A stretch of DNA of 64,000 bases from Acetobacter senegalensis (GCF_001580995.1 NZ_LHZU01000139.1:32925-96924); one strand, 5' to 3'. Counted from the first letter of the stretch, positions 54,101 through 63,592 are shown. Numbers and translations are program-made. Notes: a model not told the origin generated them from the sequence alone.

Positions 54101-54389
54101 AGTAGATGTTGACAATGCTCCTGCCGTAATAGGAGCTGCTTTCCATATGTTCGATGCCCTCCACAGTGGAGGTTACGGCCAGTTCATAATTGTAGGTGAT
54201 ACGGCCAGCAAACTCTTCAGGCAGCATCCCGCCATAAGTCCATACCACGGACACAACGGGAATCCGGATATTGGGAAACACATCAGTCGGCGCCTGAAAA
54301 AGGGACAGTACGCCAAAAGCGAGAATAAGCAGCGAGAGGACGACAAATGTATAAGGTCGCTTCAGCGCCGTCACGACGATGGCGTTCAT
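51186..54389 (-). CDS. RND efflux inner-membrane permease
   Basis: 1067 residues, twelve helices by pattern. The proton-relay Asp pair is in AVGILVDDATVMIENIDTHLEEG, with the N-terminal FPNIRIPVVSVVWTYGGMLPEEF and TALKRPYTFVVLSLLILAFGVLSLF. The unusually divergent porter sequence (GMDSFIMVALNQKQLQAHHLSAMDV) fits the branch annotated as AcrB/MdtB-like or HAE. AAGGAAGG precedes the ATG. The gene order is permease, adaptor, outer-membrane factor. Substrates cannot be told. Confidence 0.92.
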   Translation of the reverse strand: MNAIVVTALKRPYTFVVLSLLILAFGVLSLFQAPTDVFPNIRIPVVSVVWTYGGMLPEEFAGRITYNYELAVTSTVEGIEHMESSSYYGRSIVNIYFQPGTDIGEAEAEVTAISQTVIKQLPDNIPAPMVMRLEASSVPVLALQITSEKQTPSDLYKIAMTRIRPILVTVPGAVLPHPYGGMDSFIMVALNQKQLQAHHLSAMDVQNALRKQNIVLPAGDQKIATTDWMVQTNATPRSMKELGDIPVKRVGNAVIYVHDVAQVYRGGHPQTNLVLVKGRQGVEVVVMKSGDASTLDVVARTKELLPRIQKLVPPDVHISILSDASIFVKDAIQDVVREMATAAVLTGLVVLLFLGSWRSTLIIATSIPLAILTAIICLLMAGQTINVMTLGGLALAVGILVDDATVMIENIDTHLEEGKELEPAIIDAANQIVIPTLVSTLCICIVWTPLFRLSGVAGWLFMPMAEAIVFAMLASFILSRTLVPTMAKYLLAGQVHPGLHSDEHLALPKGVLGRFQNKFEHSFHNFRISYGRLLERIIVRRGLFAACFLGASVLSLGLFLMAGQDFFPEVKSGTMQMHMRTPLGMRIETTGRIVALVDDRIEQILPGKVSGIINNCGLPEGPHNQAFIPTPSIGTQDCDLTISLKDETSPVWNYRKLLRTDLSARFPGSVFTFQPADLTEKILNFGSPAPIDIQVSGPDIRDNYQYARLLVNKLRAIPGAVDVVVQQTMKTPTLFVQGNRTFGQATGMTEADIANNELMTLSGSQTVDPQYWLDPKSGITFPLNVYVSQDQLTHYNDLLTIPVDKGDNDPKGTDMQLLGSISTITPTGTPGQVSHYNSMPEIDVYVSTEGTDLGSVLARVKKTVADSKADLPSTAAVDIRGQAVTMHGAYVELIAGLVVSIVLIYMLIVINFQSWLDPFIIISALPGALAGIAWSLFLTQTRLSVPALTGAIMCMGTATANSILVVSFAKERLALHGNALSAAVEAGFGRIRPVIMTASAMVIGMVPMATSNSQNAPLGKAVIGGLIFATVSTLLFVPCVYAIFHNTSHTKPRRPTDTGHENGKEAA

Positions 54390-55341
54390 GCGTTTCCTTC
54401 CTTGCTGGAATCAGTGGAATTCCGCGCAAGATAGAATTGGACTTATGCAATAATCTTTTAAAAAAAATATTATCCTGTTAAAAAGAGTTTTATGAAAAAA
54501 GAAAAATAACAAGAAGTTTTTATGAAATTGAATTTATGAAAGCCGATGGGTTCTGGATTTTCGGCTCCGCGCTTATTTATATTTTCTTTATCAGTGTCTG
54601 AGTTCATGAGGGAGAAAGAGACACGGTTGTGCTGCTCCTGCATGGAGGCACACTCTGACCCCTTCTATTTTCGTTCTCGTGCATTTGGAATGTTCAAAAA
54701 CCTTTTTTTTGGTTTTAGAGAGCCGTCACAATTGTTTGATAATATTGCAAGTAAGAAAAGCAGATAGGAAGTTTTCTGAACTATGGAGTGGCGATTGGCT
54801 ACCAGGGTGAGGAAGGACATTGACGACAAAGGCAACCTCAATACTCAGGAATTGAGGTTGGGAGCCTCTTTGCTGGCGCAGGGGCAAAAATGGGTTTGCA
54901 TGCCATCATGCAGAGGTGCTCAGGCAAAAAGACGCGGCTCAGGCAGAACCAAAGAGCGCCAGCCCGATTGAGGGGCTAGACTGATTTTGGCTTCTTTTGA
55001 AGCGGCCCTTAAATACTGGATCAGATGACCTTCACAGTGCGGGCAGACTTGCTTCGGTCCACTTTGGCCCTTTCTTTGAAGATGGTGGCCTGATGTGCGT
55101 AGAGAAGGGGCGGAGTTTCAGAGGTGCTGTCCCTGCGATGACGCAGAAATGTCATGATATCTTGCTGTAAACCTTCTTGAGCTTCGCACGTTGATCGTTA
55201 AAGGAGAGCAGAGTCTGCTCTGATGTTTTTTCGGTGAGTTGAAGGATAATGTGAGAAGGATTACAGCCCCTTCGGTGATGTGGCTGTGAGGCACAGCTAT
55301 TCGGGTTTTCTTTATTTTTACTCAATGAGCAGGGCTGAATT
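54390..55341. other. long gene-poor stretch between the RND operon and cobW
   Basis: About 950 bases. The first 150 are AT-rich and should hold the RND promoter. A 9-bp inverted repeat AACCTCAAT...ATTGAGGTT lies at 54834-54859. The minus strand keeps an open frame of about 55 codons ending near 55022 with protein-like composition (KERAKVDRSKSARTVKVI at its end) but no supported start. No known gene or riboswitch was recognised; decayed gene remnants are possible. Confidence 0.45.
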
Positions 55342-56391
55342 ATGAGTGTTGCATCGTCTCATCGGGTTCCTGTCACTCTCGTTACCGGTTTTCTGGGCGC
55401 GGGTAAAACCACCTTGATGCGTCATATTCTCCAGAATGTGCAGGGGCATCGGGTGGCGGTTGTGGTGCAGGCTGGTGGGCCGCTTGGCAATGGCGGAGAG
55501 TTTCTACGGAAATACGGCATGGAGGGATGTGGTGATGAAGAAAGTATCGAACTCCCTAATGGCTGTTTGTGTTCTACCGTAAGGGACGATTTTCTTCCTG
55601 CCCTGGAAAGCCTTTTGAATCGAACAGACCCACCCGAGCACGTTGTTATTGAAACATCCGGTCTGGCACTGCCCCGTTCACTTCTGAGGGCGTTTGGTGC
55701 GCCTACCGTGCGTAACCGGGTGACGGTGGATGGGGTTGTAACCGTTATAGATTCCTTTGCTGTGGCATCTGGTCGGTTTGAAGATAAATCGGCTAGTGAG
55801 GACGGTATGTCCATGGCGGGAGGGCCTTCCGCGCATGAGAACCCGATAGCGACTATTTTTGAAGATCAATTAAGTGCAGCGGATCTGATTGTGCTGAACA
55901 AGACTGATCTGCTGGATAAAGCAGGAATAGATGCCGTAGAAAAAGCCATCAAACTGGCTGCGCCTCCTTCTGCCAGAATTCTGCGCACCACCGAAGGTAA
56001 AGTGGATCCGGCCGTTCTGTTGGGTGTGGGAGCAGAAGCAAAGGCTGATTTAAGCACAGCATCTTCTATTGCCGGAGTAGAAAACCCTGTGTTTGAACAT
56101 GATGATTTTGAAAGCTTTGTGATCAAGGTGCCAGAACAGTTGAGTGTAGAAGGATTTTTGACCCTCCTGCAAAACGTGGCGCGTAAATATGATGTGTTGC
56201 GGACCAAAGGCTATGCTGCCGTGCGGGGGCAGTCCCAACGTTTGGCGGTGCAGGGGGTGGGAACGCGTTTTCGGCACGAGTTTGATCGTTCCCTGGCGGC
56301 CGGAGCCGACCGTATGGGGCGTATTGTGATGATCGGCCAGAAGGGGTTGAAAGAAACTGCCCTTCGGTCAGCCTTGTCAGAAGCAGGTTAA
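55342..56391 (+). CDS. cobW: CobW-type GTPase (G3E family)
   Basis: 349 residues. The P-loop is VTGFLGAGKTTLM, then IELPNGCLCSTVRDDF, the ETSGLALP switch and the NKTD motif, followed by a CobW C-terminal domain. The family's CxCC metal motif appears here as CLCS, lacking the third cysteine. CobW acts as a metal chaperone for cobalt insertion in cobalamin synthesis. AGGG lies before the ATG. cobO and cobQ follow about 2 kb downstream, but cobN, usually next to cobW, is not in the window. Confidence 0.88.
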   Translation: MSVASSHRVPVTLVTGFLGAGKTTLMRHILQNVQGHRVAVVVQAGGPLGNGGEFLRKYGMEGCGDEESIELPNGCLCSTVRDDFLPALESLLNRTDPPEHVVIETSGLALPRSLLRAFGAPTVRNRVTVDGVVTVIDSFAVASGRFEDKSASEDGMSMAGGPSAHENPIATIFEDQLSAADLIVLNKTDLLDKAGIDAVEKAIKLAAPPSARILRTTEGKVDPAVLLGVGAEAKADLSTASSIAGVENPVFEHDDFESFVIKVPEQLSVEGFLTLLQNVARKYDVLRTKGYAAVRGQSQRLAVQGVGTRFRHEFDRSLAAGADRMGRIVMIGQKGLKETALRSALSEAG

Positions 56392-56603
56392 GATGGAGGC
56401 TGAAAGTGAGGTAAGGGTACACAGAAGATAAAGAGTTACCTTGTTCCTGGCTGTATTTATTTCAAGAAAGGTTTCTTTTTGAAATTGGTTTGTGACTATA
56501 TTTTTTGAGAAGTAAAAAATAATGTTTCACTAAAAAATATAGCACGTTCAATTCGGCCCATTATGTGCACAGCATACTCTATGCTCAGAAAGTCTCGGTT
56601 GAA

Positions 56604-57047
56604 TCATGAGGCAAAGCGCAGGAAAGGTGATGGCGGAAGTCCCAGCCGGGAGAGATTTTCTCGATAGGTGTGACTGTGTCGACGGAACAGGAAAAGCCCT
56701 GCGCGAAAAATAATGACACTCCACATAAACGCCAAAAAGCGTAATTCAGCTATTTGTAGCCATTCTTTACTATGACTAATCCGAGGGATGTGGCCGATGG
56801 CGTTAATATGGTTCATGAAATATTGCGGATATTGATTTTGTATTGTCTTATCGTAGCAAAAATTCTTATGATTATTTTCTCTGGATACGAACCCTACATA
56901 TAGAATGAAGATTTCTTGGCGAGCTGGCTCTGTCAGGGAAGCGATGAATTTTTTCAAGGTAGCGAACGACTGTACAATCCTAAAAGATATTATCTGGATG
57001 GCGTGAGAAATATCAATTATGGGGACCGGGAAGAAGGTCGGAAGCAT
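56604..57047 (-). CDS. possible protein of unknown function in an AT-rich stretch
   Basis: A 147-codon open frame on the minus strand with AT-rich codons. The last 60 residues look protein-like: a helix (AELRFLAFMWSVIIFRAGLFLF) followed by RRHSHTYRENLSRLGLPPSPFLR. There is no ribosome site and no recognised family. It may be chance; it fills most of an otherwise empty 925-base gap (56392-57316) between cobW and the next gene. Confidence 0.35.
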   Translation of the reverse strand: MLPTFFPVPIIDISHAIQIISFRIVQSFATLKKFIASLTEPARQEIFILYVGFVSRENNHKNFCYDKTIQNQYPQYFMNHINAIGHIPRISHSKEWLQIAELRFLAFMWSVIIFRAGLFLFRRHSHTYRENLSRLGLPPSPFLRFAS

Positions 57048-57316
57048 GCGGCTGGGGTGGCATGGCGGTATCAGTGATCATGCAAAGGCATAATGGCTTA
57101 GGCTGAAGGTGTTGCTCTTTCGGGGGTGGAAGAGAGGCGCCTTTTGAGACAGAGAGGACACAGTCGCGTGTGGTTCCGCCTTTCTGCCTCATATCGGCTT
57201 TGCCAAAAAAGCAGGCGCTGAACGGGTATGATCCTGCCGTGTGGGGCCGTAAGATAAAGCCACGTACTTATGGGCAGCGGTTGAACGAGATGGGCCCGAA
57301 GCCCAAGGAGAGAAGA

Positions 57317-57904
57317 ATGGCGCAGTCTTTCCCTGTTTTGTTGGTTCGGCATGCTCCGGTCCTGTTGCCGGAAGGGGTATGTTACGGACGGCAGGATGTT
57401 GCCCTCCGTCCCGGGTGGGAAGGTCTTGCATCAGGGTTGGCTGTGCTGGCACAAGGCGCTGTCTGCCGTGTGTTATACAGTTCACCTGCTATGCGGTGCC
57501 GCGAAATGGCGCAGAAACTGGCGGCGGCCACTGGAATGGAACTGAAAATTGATGATCGTCTGGCCGAACTGGATTTTGGCCGATGGGAAGGCATGAACTG
57601 GCAGGAAATCAGCCGGGCTCAGCTTGACGAATGGGCGGCAGACCCGGCACGTTTTGCTCCCCCTGGAGGAGAAAGTGGCATGGCGCTCAGCCAGCGTGCC
57701 CGCGCTTTCTGGCAGGATATCAAGGATGCGGGCGTACCGGCCTGTGTTTTGTCGCACGGGGGGCCGCTACGGGTGCTGAGTGCATTGGCGGAAGGCAGGC
57801 AGCCGGAACTGCTGTCACCTTCCATGCCGCAGGGCTCGGCGCGTTTGTTCATGGTGGCGCAGCAGCAGGGCCGTTTGGCGGAAGCGAGTTGTGCGGCAGA
57901 ATGA
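57317..57904 (+). CDS. histidine phosphatase, probable alpha-ribazole phosphatase
   Basis: 195 residues from ATG 57317, with AGGAG 6 bases upstream. The phosphatase motif is LLVRHAPVLLPEGVCYGRQDVAL (RHA in place of RHG), then ELDFGRWEGMNWQEI and VLSHGGPLRVL. The CYG start and GRWEG block match CobC/CobZ-type alpha-ribazole-5'-phosphate phosphatases. Its place between cobW and cobO supports a cobalamin role. The frame runs upstream to 57170 without support. Confidence 0.82.
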   Translation: MAQSFPVLLVRHAPVLLPEGVCYGRQDVALRPGWEGLASGLAVLAQGAVCRVLYSSPAMRCREMAQKLAAATGMELKIDDRLAELDFGRWEGMNWQEISRAQLDEWAADPARFAPPGGESGMALSQRARAFWQDIKDAGVPACVLSHGGPLRVLSALAEGRQPELLSPSMPQGSARLFMVAQQQGRLAEASCAAE

Positions 57905-58095
57905 GACGGCAGATGTGAAGTCAGCGGAAGAGAAATTGGGCGACGGCAAAATAACTGTGCTGGCCGGGCCCAAAAAGCCTTGGTGAGCACCAGCAGTGCT
58001 TTCAGATTTACACAGGCCAATCTGATAAGCGGTCAAAGCCGTTTCTGAATATTTATGTATAACCCCAAGAACAGATGAAGAGATTCCATAGACCC

Positions 58096-58722
58096 ATGCC
58101 AGATCAGCCCCGAGAGCAAGACGCAACCGCACAGGCTCGCCATCGTGAAAAAATGCAGAAACGCAAGAAGGTGCAGGATCAGGAAGTGGCGTCAAAGTCC
58201 CTGGAAAAAGGGTTGTTGATGGTCAACACCGGTCCTGGAAAGGGGAAATCAACCGCAGCATTTGGTATGGCCCTCAGGACATTGGGCTACGGGAAGCGGG
58301 TGGTGGTGGTGCAGTTTATCAAGGGCGCGTGGGATACTGGTGAACGCCGCGCGCTGGAACGGTTTGATGATCTGGTGGAATGGCATGCTCTGGGCGAGGG
58401 GTTCACGTGGGAGACGCAGGATCGTGAGCGGGATATTGCGGCCTGTGAACGGGCCTGGGCGGTGGCGCGGCAAGCCTTTGCCCGGCCCGATGTCGCTCTT
58501 GTGGTGCTGGATGAACTGAATGTGGCGCTGCGGTATGATTATCTGCCAATAGCGCAGGTTCTGGCAGATATTGCGGCTAGAACCCCCGGCCAGCATGTGA
58601 TGGTAACGGGCCGGAATGCAAAGCCAGACATGATGGAGGCTGCCGATCTGGTGACGGAAATGGGCCTGATAAAGCACCACTTCAAAAATGGCGTAAAAGC
58701 ACAGCAGGGCGTGGAGTTTTGA
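58096..58722 (+). CDS. cobO: cob(I)yrinic acid a,c-diamide adenosyltransferase
   Basis: 208 residues. The ATP site is [25 protein letters not shown], then [22 protein letters not shown] and [15 protein letters not shown]. It attaches the 5'-deoxyadenosyl group to cobalt. The start at 58096 is a choice; ATG 58075 is in frame, and neither has a clear ribosome site. Its stop overlaps the TTG start of cobQ. Confidence 0.93.
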   Translation: MPDQPREQDATAQARHREKMQKRKKVQDQEVASKSLEKGLLMVNTGPGKGKSTAAFGMALRTLGYGKRVVVVQFIKGAWDTGERRALERFDDLVEWHALGEGFTWETQDRERDIAACERAWAVARQAFARPDVALVVLDELNVALRYDYLPIAQVLADIAARTPGQHVMVTGRNAKPDMMEAADLVTEMGLIKHHFKNGVKAQQGVEF

Positions 58723-60293
58723 CGGCACGTGTTCTGATGGTGCAGGGCACGGGGTCAAGCGTTGGAAAATCGACACTGGTTGCAGGTCTGGCACGCGCGT
58801 TTACACGGCGCGGCCTGAGGGTTCTGCCCTTCAAGCCCCAGAATATGTCCAACAATGCCGCCGTTACGCCCGATGGTGGGGAGATTGGACGTGCGCAGGC
58901 ATTGCAGGCGCGGGCCTGTGGTGTGCTGCCTGATGTGGATATGAACCCGGTTCTGCTCAAGCCGCAGGGAGAAACGGGTGCGCAGCTTATTGTGCAGGGC
59001 CGCAGGCAGGAGACGCTTGCCGCACGCGCTTACCAAAAGCACAAAGACAAACTTCTGCCTGCCGTGTTGGAGAGTTTTTACAGACTGGCGGGGCGGGCTG
59101 ACCTGATCCTAGTGGAGGGTGCGGGCTCTGCATCAGAGGTTAATCTGCGCGCGCGCGATATTGCCAATATGGGCTTTGCGCAGGCCGTGAATGCACCTGT
59201 TGTGCTGGTAGGCGATATAGACAGGGGCGGTGTTATTGCCAGTCTGGTTGGAACGCAGGTGGTGTTGGCCCCGGAGGATGCTGCCAGAATAAAGGGGTTT
59301 ATCGTCAATAGAATGCGTGGTGACATCACACTGTTTCATGATGGCATGGCGTTTGTTGCTCAGCGCACGGGATGGGCCCCGCTGGGGCTGGTGCCGGATC
59401 TTCCTGCTGTCAGAACGCTTCCGGCCGAAGATGCGGCTGATCTGATGAGCACCCTTGTTTCAGAGCACTCAGATAGGGCTGAAATCAGCCAGAACGGCGT
59501 TTCCCGCTTGCGTATTGCGGTGCCACTTCTGCCGTTGATTGCCAATTTTGATGATCTTGATCCCCTGCGGGCGGAGCCAGGGGTGATGCTTTTGCCGGTA
59601 AAACAGGGTGAGCGCTTGCCTGAATGTGACCTGGTTCTATTGCCCGGATCAAAAGCGACAATAGCAGACCTGGCGGTTTTGCAGGCCGAAGGATGGGATC
59701 AGGACATTCTGGCCCATGTGGCGCGGGGTGGTCACGTCATGGGTGTGTGTGGCGGGTATCAGATGCTCGGCCGGACTATTGCAGACCCTGCTGGCACCGA
59801 AGGGGAACCGGAGTGTGTGGCGGCTTTGGGCCTGCTGGATGTTGAAACCGTGCTGGGTGAGAACAAACGGCTGGAGGAAACCAGTGGGTTTATAGAAGGC
59901 ACGGAAACGGAAGTGTCGGGTTATGAAATGCACATGGGCCAGACATCTGGTGCAGACAGGCAGCGGCCTTTATTGCGCCTGAATGGGCAGCCGGAAGGGG
60001 CGGTCGCGGCAAATGGGCAGATCTATGGCACGTATCTGCATGGGGTCTTTGCAAACCGTACAGCGCGTCTCGCCTTGCTGGCGCGTGCTGGCGGAAAGAA
60101 CTTTGCGCCCGGGGGCTGGTGGTATGAAAGTGGTCGGGGAGCAAATGGCCCGAACGTGCCGGAAAAGCATGGGGCGGCTATAGATCAGGCTCTGGACGCC
60201 TTGGCGGATCATATGGAAACATATGTTGACCTAGACGTAGTGCTGGCGTTGGCCCAACCAATCAACGCACAAGAAGCAGTGCGAACGCCGTAA
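58719..60293 (+). CDS. cobQ: cobyric acid synthase
   Basis: 524 residues from TTG 58719, which overlaps the cobO stop. The N-terminal domain has [34 protein letters not shown] and [13 protein letters not shown]; the C-terminal glutamine amidotransferase part has [12 protein letters not shown] (catalytic Cys) and GTYLHGVF (His). It amidates four side chains of the corrin ring. The TTG start keeps the usual MTARVLM opening. Confidence 0.94.
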   Translation: MTARVLMVQGTGSSVGKSTLVAGLARAFTRRGLRVLPFKPQNMSNNAAVTPDGGEIGRAQALQARACGVLPDVDMNPVLLKPQGETGAQLIVQGRRQETLAARAYQKHKDKLLPAVLESFYRLAGRADLILVEGAGSASEVNLRARDIANMGFAQAVNAPVVLVGDIDRGGVIASLVGTQVVLAPEDAARIKGFIVNRMRGDITLFHDGMAFVAQRTGWAPLGLVPDLPAVRTLPAEDAADLMSTLVSEHSDRAEISQNGVSRLRIAVPLLPLIANFDDLDPLRAEPGVMLLPVKQGERLPECDLVLLPGSKATIADLAVLQAEGWDQDILAHVARGGHVMGVCGGYQMLGRTIADPAGTEGEPECVAALGLLDVETVLGENKRLEETSGFIEGTETEVSGYEMHMGQTSGADRQRPLLRLNGQPEGAVAANGQIYGTYLHGVFANRTARLALLARAGGKNFAPGGWWYESGRGANGPNVPEKHGAAIDQALDALADHMETYVDLDVVLALAQPINAQEAVRTP

Positions 60294-60420
60294 AGGCCCA
60301 TGGAAACCCCTCGGTACCTCTGACTGAGCCAGTGGCCTGAAAACGAGATGATGATTGCAGCATGGGGTACCAATGCTAAGCTGACGCATTATCATTCTTT
60401 TCAATCGGAGGAGATCATTC

Positions 60421-61188
60421 ATGACACATCCGCTTAAAACGGCCTTGGTAACAGGGGCAACAGCCGGGTTTGGGCATGCTATTGCACTGCGCTTGGTCAA
60501 GGAAGGGTTTCGGGTGATTGCCACCGGGCGCCGGCAGGAGCGGCTGGATGCTCTGGCGAAGGAGGCGGGTGAAAACCTGTTGCCCTTCAAACTGGACGTG
60601 ACAGACCTTGCCGCCGTGAAAGCTCTGCCGGGCAGTCTGCCTGAAGGCTGGCAGCAGGTGGATGTGCTGGTGAACAACGCCGGTCTGGCTCTGGGGCTTG
60701 AAAAAGCGTGGGAAACCAAACCCTCAGACTGGGAGCAGATGATTGCGACCAATGTGACAGGATTGGTGGAAATAACACGCGCTTTGCTTCCGGGCATGGT
60801 GGATCGAAATGCAGGTCATGTCATCTCGCTGGGGAGCACCGCGGGGACTTATCCCTACCCTGGGAGCAACGTATATGGCGCCACCAAAGCGTTTGTTGAT
60901 CTGTTCATGCGGAATCTGCGCAGTGACCTGCTAGGCAAGCAGGTGCGGGCGACCAACATTGCACCGGGGCTATGTGGTGGGAGTGAGTTCAGTCAGGTAC
61001 GTCTGGGCGATAACCAGAAAGCGGCTGCGGTCTATGAGCACACCAAACCCCTTCTGCCGGAAGACATTGCAGAAACGGTGGCCTGGGTGCTGAAGTTGCC
61101 GCCGCATGTAAACATCAACATGGTGGAAATGATGCCGATATGTCAGGCTGCTGCCGGGCTGGCCGTTGATCGGACCATGGACAACTAA
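60421..61188 (+). CDS. short-chain dehydrogenase, YdfG-type
   Basis: 255 residues. The NADP site is VTGATAGFGHAIAL, NNAGLALGLEKAWE follows, the catalytic Ser is in ISLGSTAG and Tyr-Lys in YGATK. The ending (HVNINMVEMMPICQAAAGLAVDR) is typical of the YdfG group, which acts on L-allo-threonine and other 3-hydroxy acids and malonic semialdehyde. GGAGGAG precedes the ATG. A single gene, not clearly linked to cobQ. Confidence 0.9.
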   Translation: MTHPLKTALVTGATAGFGHAIALRLVKEGFRVIATGRRQERLDALAKEAGENLLPFKLDVTDLAAVKALPGSLPEGWQQVDVLVNNAGLALGLEKAWETKPSDWEQMIATNVTGLVEITRALLPGMVDRNAGHVISLGSTAGTYPYPGSNVYGATKAFVDLFMRNLRSDLLGKQVRATNIAPGLCGGSEFSQVRLGDNQKAAAVYEHTKPLLPEDIAETVAWVLKLPPHVNINMVEMMPICQAAAGLAVDRTMDN

Positions 61189-61609
61189 GGAACAGGGCAT
61201 GCCCGGCGTTACAGCATGTGGTGCCGGGCCTTACTCTAAAATGAACGAGCCACAGGGCTATAGCCCTATATGAAACCTTACCGGCTCAGTCCTTCGGCTA
61301 CGCGCTATGGACAATATTCTGGCCTTCCAACTTCAACTCCAGAATAGAACGTGCATCCACTGGGTGCGGCAGAAAAGGCGTTTGATGCACAGGCTCAGGC
61401 TTACCTTAAAGGGTGACTGAAAAACCTGTCATTGTATCGCCTTTTTACGCCGGATCATGTTGGTCTGTTTGCTTAGGTATCCCCATGTTGCGATGACACA
61501 TCTGTCTTTTCCGCTCTAAACATTCGTTTCTGGGTTTTGACCTTGGCTGTCGAATGGCTGCTCGGTTCGTCATCTGGCCCCAATACACGCAGGAGCACAG
61601 AGTCTGGTT
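61189..61609. other. gene-free stretch with hairpins after the SDR gene
   Basis: About 420 bases. A stem GCCCGGC...GCCGGGC lies at 61201-61229 and a 14-base palindrome AGGGCTATAGCCCT at 61254-61267. No gene is supported. The first hairpin may help end the SDR message although no T run follows. Confidence 0.45.
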
Positions 61610-62383
61610 TCATGCGGGTGTGAGTGTATCCAGTTTCTTGTCCAGAGAACTCAGCAGGTCGAGATAATGTTTGCGCATGGATGATGCGTAAGGGTTAAGG
61701 CATTCTATGGTTTCAAAAACCTGTGGTGCATCTTTTTCCACCATCTTCATGGCATCCCGCATCAGATCAAAACTGCGCGTTGTGAGATGGGATGGGAAAG
61801 GTTCCAGCGTCTTCAGGCTCTGTGCAAGCCAGTGCGTAAGGGCTTGCGTAACCGCCATGTCCTGATCATGTTTTTCCGGTGTGCAGACAAGAACGCGCAG
61901 GCCCAGAGTTTTGCGCAGAAAGGCCGCTAACCGGTGATACGGCCCGCGCACCGGGCACAGCACGATTTTCAGGCCTGTTGTTGTCTGGCCAGCACTTTGT
62001 GGGCCAAAGAGCGGGTGCGTGCCAATAATGCCGACAGTGGACGGTAGAAGACGGAGCATCATCTCCGTGGGTTTGACCTTTACGGAGCCCACATCAAGCA
62101 CCAGAGCATCCGGCCGGAGCAATGGAGCAATGTGCGTGAGCACATCGGCCATGGCCTGCACGGGAATGGCAAGAATGATGATCCGGCAGCGGGCAACGGT
62201 TGTGAGGTCAGTCAGCCGTACGCCAAGCGTCTGTGCGGAGTCTTCAAGCGAGTTTCTATTGTCATACGCCAGCACCTGAACATGCGGTGTCATATGGCGT
62301 GCAACCAATTGTCCGAAGGCGCCAAAGCCGATTAGCCCCACCGTGGGAGGCTCGTCAGACTGTAAGGGAAAAGACGGGCTCAT
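61610..62383 (-). CDS. tyrC: prephenate/arogenate dehydrogenase, short form
   Basis: 257 residues. The NAD(P) site is VGLIGFGAFGQLVARHM, then ILAIPVQAM, DVGSVKVKP and GTHPLFGPQSAG, where the His is catalytic. The protein is a single domain without chorismate mutase or ACT parts, and resembles the compact arogenate dehydrogenases of plants and some bacteria. It makes tyrosine or its precursor. Two strong hairpins separate it from the EamA gene. Confidence 0.9.
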   Translation of the reverse strand: MSPSFPLQSDEPPTVGLIGFGAFGQLVARHMTPHVQVLAYDNRNSLEDSAQTLGVRLTDLTTVARCRIIILAIPVQAMADVLTHIAPLLRPDALVLDVGSVKVKPTEMMLRLLPSTVGIIGTHPLFGPQSAGQTTTGLKIVLCPVRGPYHRLAAFLRKTLGLRVLVCTPEKHDQDMAVTQALTHWLAQSLKTLEPFPSHLTTRSFDLMRDAMKMVEKDAPQVFETIECLNPYASSMRKHYLDLLSSLDKKLDTLTPA

Positions 62384-62432
62384 GAACGTTCCTTAGCGTG
62401 CCGACAACAGCCAAGGGTGTTCGAGAAACGTC

Positions 62433-62498
62433 GTCAACCGCTGGCAGGGCGGCGGTTGACCAATAACAGACAACATTCACCGCTATGTGCGCGGTGAA
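62433..62498. repeat. two adjacent perfect inverted repeats
   Basis: GTCAACCGC/GCGGTTGAC (62433-62460, 9 bp) and TTCACCGC/GCGGTGAA (62476-62498, 8 bp). They sit between the EamA stop and the tyrC start, on the minus-strand message. No T tract follows either. They may be a termination, processing or protein-binding element. Confidence 0.55.
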
Positions 62499-62620
62499 TA
62501 ATACAGTCCACTGTTGTGTGCCGAAGTTGTCATGCGCAGAAGGATGCTGGAAAATGCGGAGGGAGTCAAACCGTTCTGACAGGCGGGCAGGGTGTGTTTC
62601 CTTGCCAGAACGGGGGATAT

Positions 62621-63592
62621 TCAGGGCTTCGGAGCAGAGACGGCTGCTTTTTTTGCCAGCTTGGCAGCCTGTTTGGCGGCTTTTTTGGCTTTCTGCCGCT
62701 CCAGTCGTTCCTTCATGGCCATGCGTTCATACCGGATACGTTGACGCACCCAGTTGAGCATACCGGAGAAGGTCAGCACCATGATGCCAACAAAGGTCCA
62801 GCCATCCAGCGGTTGGTGAAACACCACGTAGCTGAGCACGACCCCCCAGACCATCTGGCTATATTGGGGCAGGGCAACGCGGTTGGCGGGTGCCCGCGCC
62901 GTTGCGAGCATCATCAGTAATTGTCCGAAAGCCGCCAGAAAACCATAACCGAACAGATAGACCCAGGAGACCATGGTTGGCGGCCAGGTGGCGTGCAGTC
63001 CCATAAGCACGCCGTTTCCTACCAATGGCCCGATCAGGCTGGAACCAAACAGGGACAGGCGCACGGTTTCCTTGCTGGCAAGGCGGTAGGCAATCACGCT
63101 GCCTGCGTTGGCAAAAGCGGCCACCAGCGCGCACAGATGGCCCAGATGAAGCGCGCGTACACCCGGCCGAAGCACAATCAGCACGCCCACAAAACCCAGA
63201 ACAACTGCCAGCCACGCCCAGGCCGTTACTTTTTCTTTCAGCAACACAACAGAAAGAATGGTGACAAACAGGGGCATCAGAAACATGAGGGAAAGCGCTT
63301 CTGGCATGGGTAGCAGCATGAAGGCTTCCACGCTGGCTGCCGTGGCCAGAAAAACGCAAAAGGCGCGCAAGAGCCACATGGCCCGCTGCTGTGGACGGAA
63401 GATATCCAGATAGGATTCATGCGGCTTCCGAAGAAAAGGAAGAAGCAGAAAGCCGAATATCCCGCCGGAAAATGCCACTTCAAACGGGTCTAACATGCCC
63501 GCCAGAAGTTTGGAGAACGCATCGCTGATTGCGAAAGAGGCATAGGCCCCAAAGGCCAGCGCCATGCCGGAGAAAAGGGTTTTGGGGTCCAT
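62621..63592 (-). CDS. EamA/DMT-family transporter
   Basis: 323 residues from ATG 63592. Ten hydrophobic segments in two EamA halves can be seen (e.g. LMLPMPEALSLMFLMPLFVTILSVVLLKE and FGQLLMMLATARAPANRVALPQYSQMVWGVVLSYV in pieces). The C-terminus is Lys/Ala-rich (cytoplasmic). Typical members export metabolites. The longer frame to 63688 is not used. Confidence 0.88.
   Translation of the reverse strand: MDPKTLFSGMALAFGAYASFAISDAFSKLLAGMLDPFEVAFSGGIFGFLLLPFLRKPHESYLDIFRPQQRAMWLLRAFCVFLATAASVEAFMLLPMPEALSLMFLMPLFVTILSVVLLKEKVTAWAWLAVVLGFVGVLIVLRPGVRALHLGHLCALVAAFANAGSVIAYRLASKETVRLSLFGSSLIGPLVGNGVLMGLHATWPPTMVSWVYLFGYGFLAAFGQLLMMLATARAPANRVALPQYSQMVWGVVLSYVVFHQPLDGWTFVGIMVLTFSGMLNWVRQRIRYERMAMKERLERQKAKKAAKQAAKLAKKAAVSAPKP

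Noticed and set aside
54546..54971. Two short plus-strand open frames in the gap before cobW
   Set aside because: No ribosome sites and no protein-like pattern; kept only as part of the gap description.
55015..55341. Possible cobalamin riboswitch before cobW
   Set aside because: The conserved B12-box core was not found by eye; a covariance search would decide.
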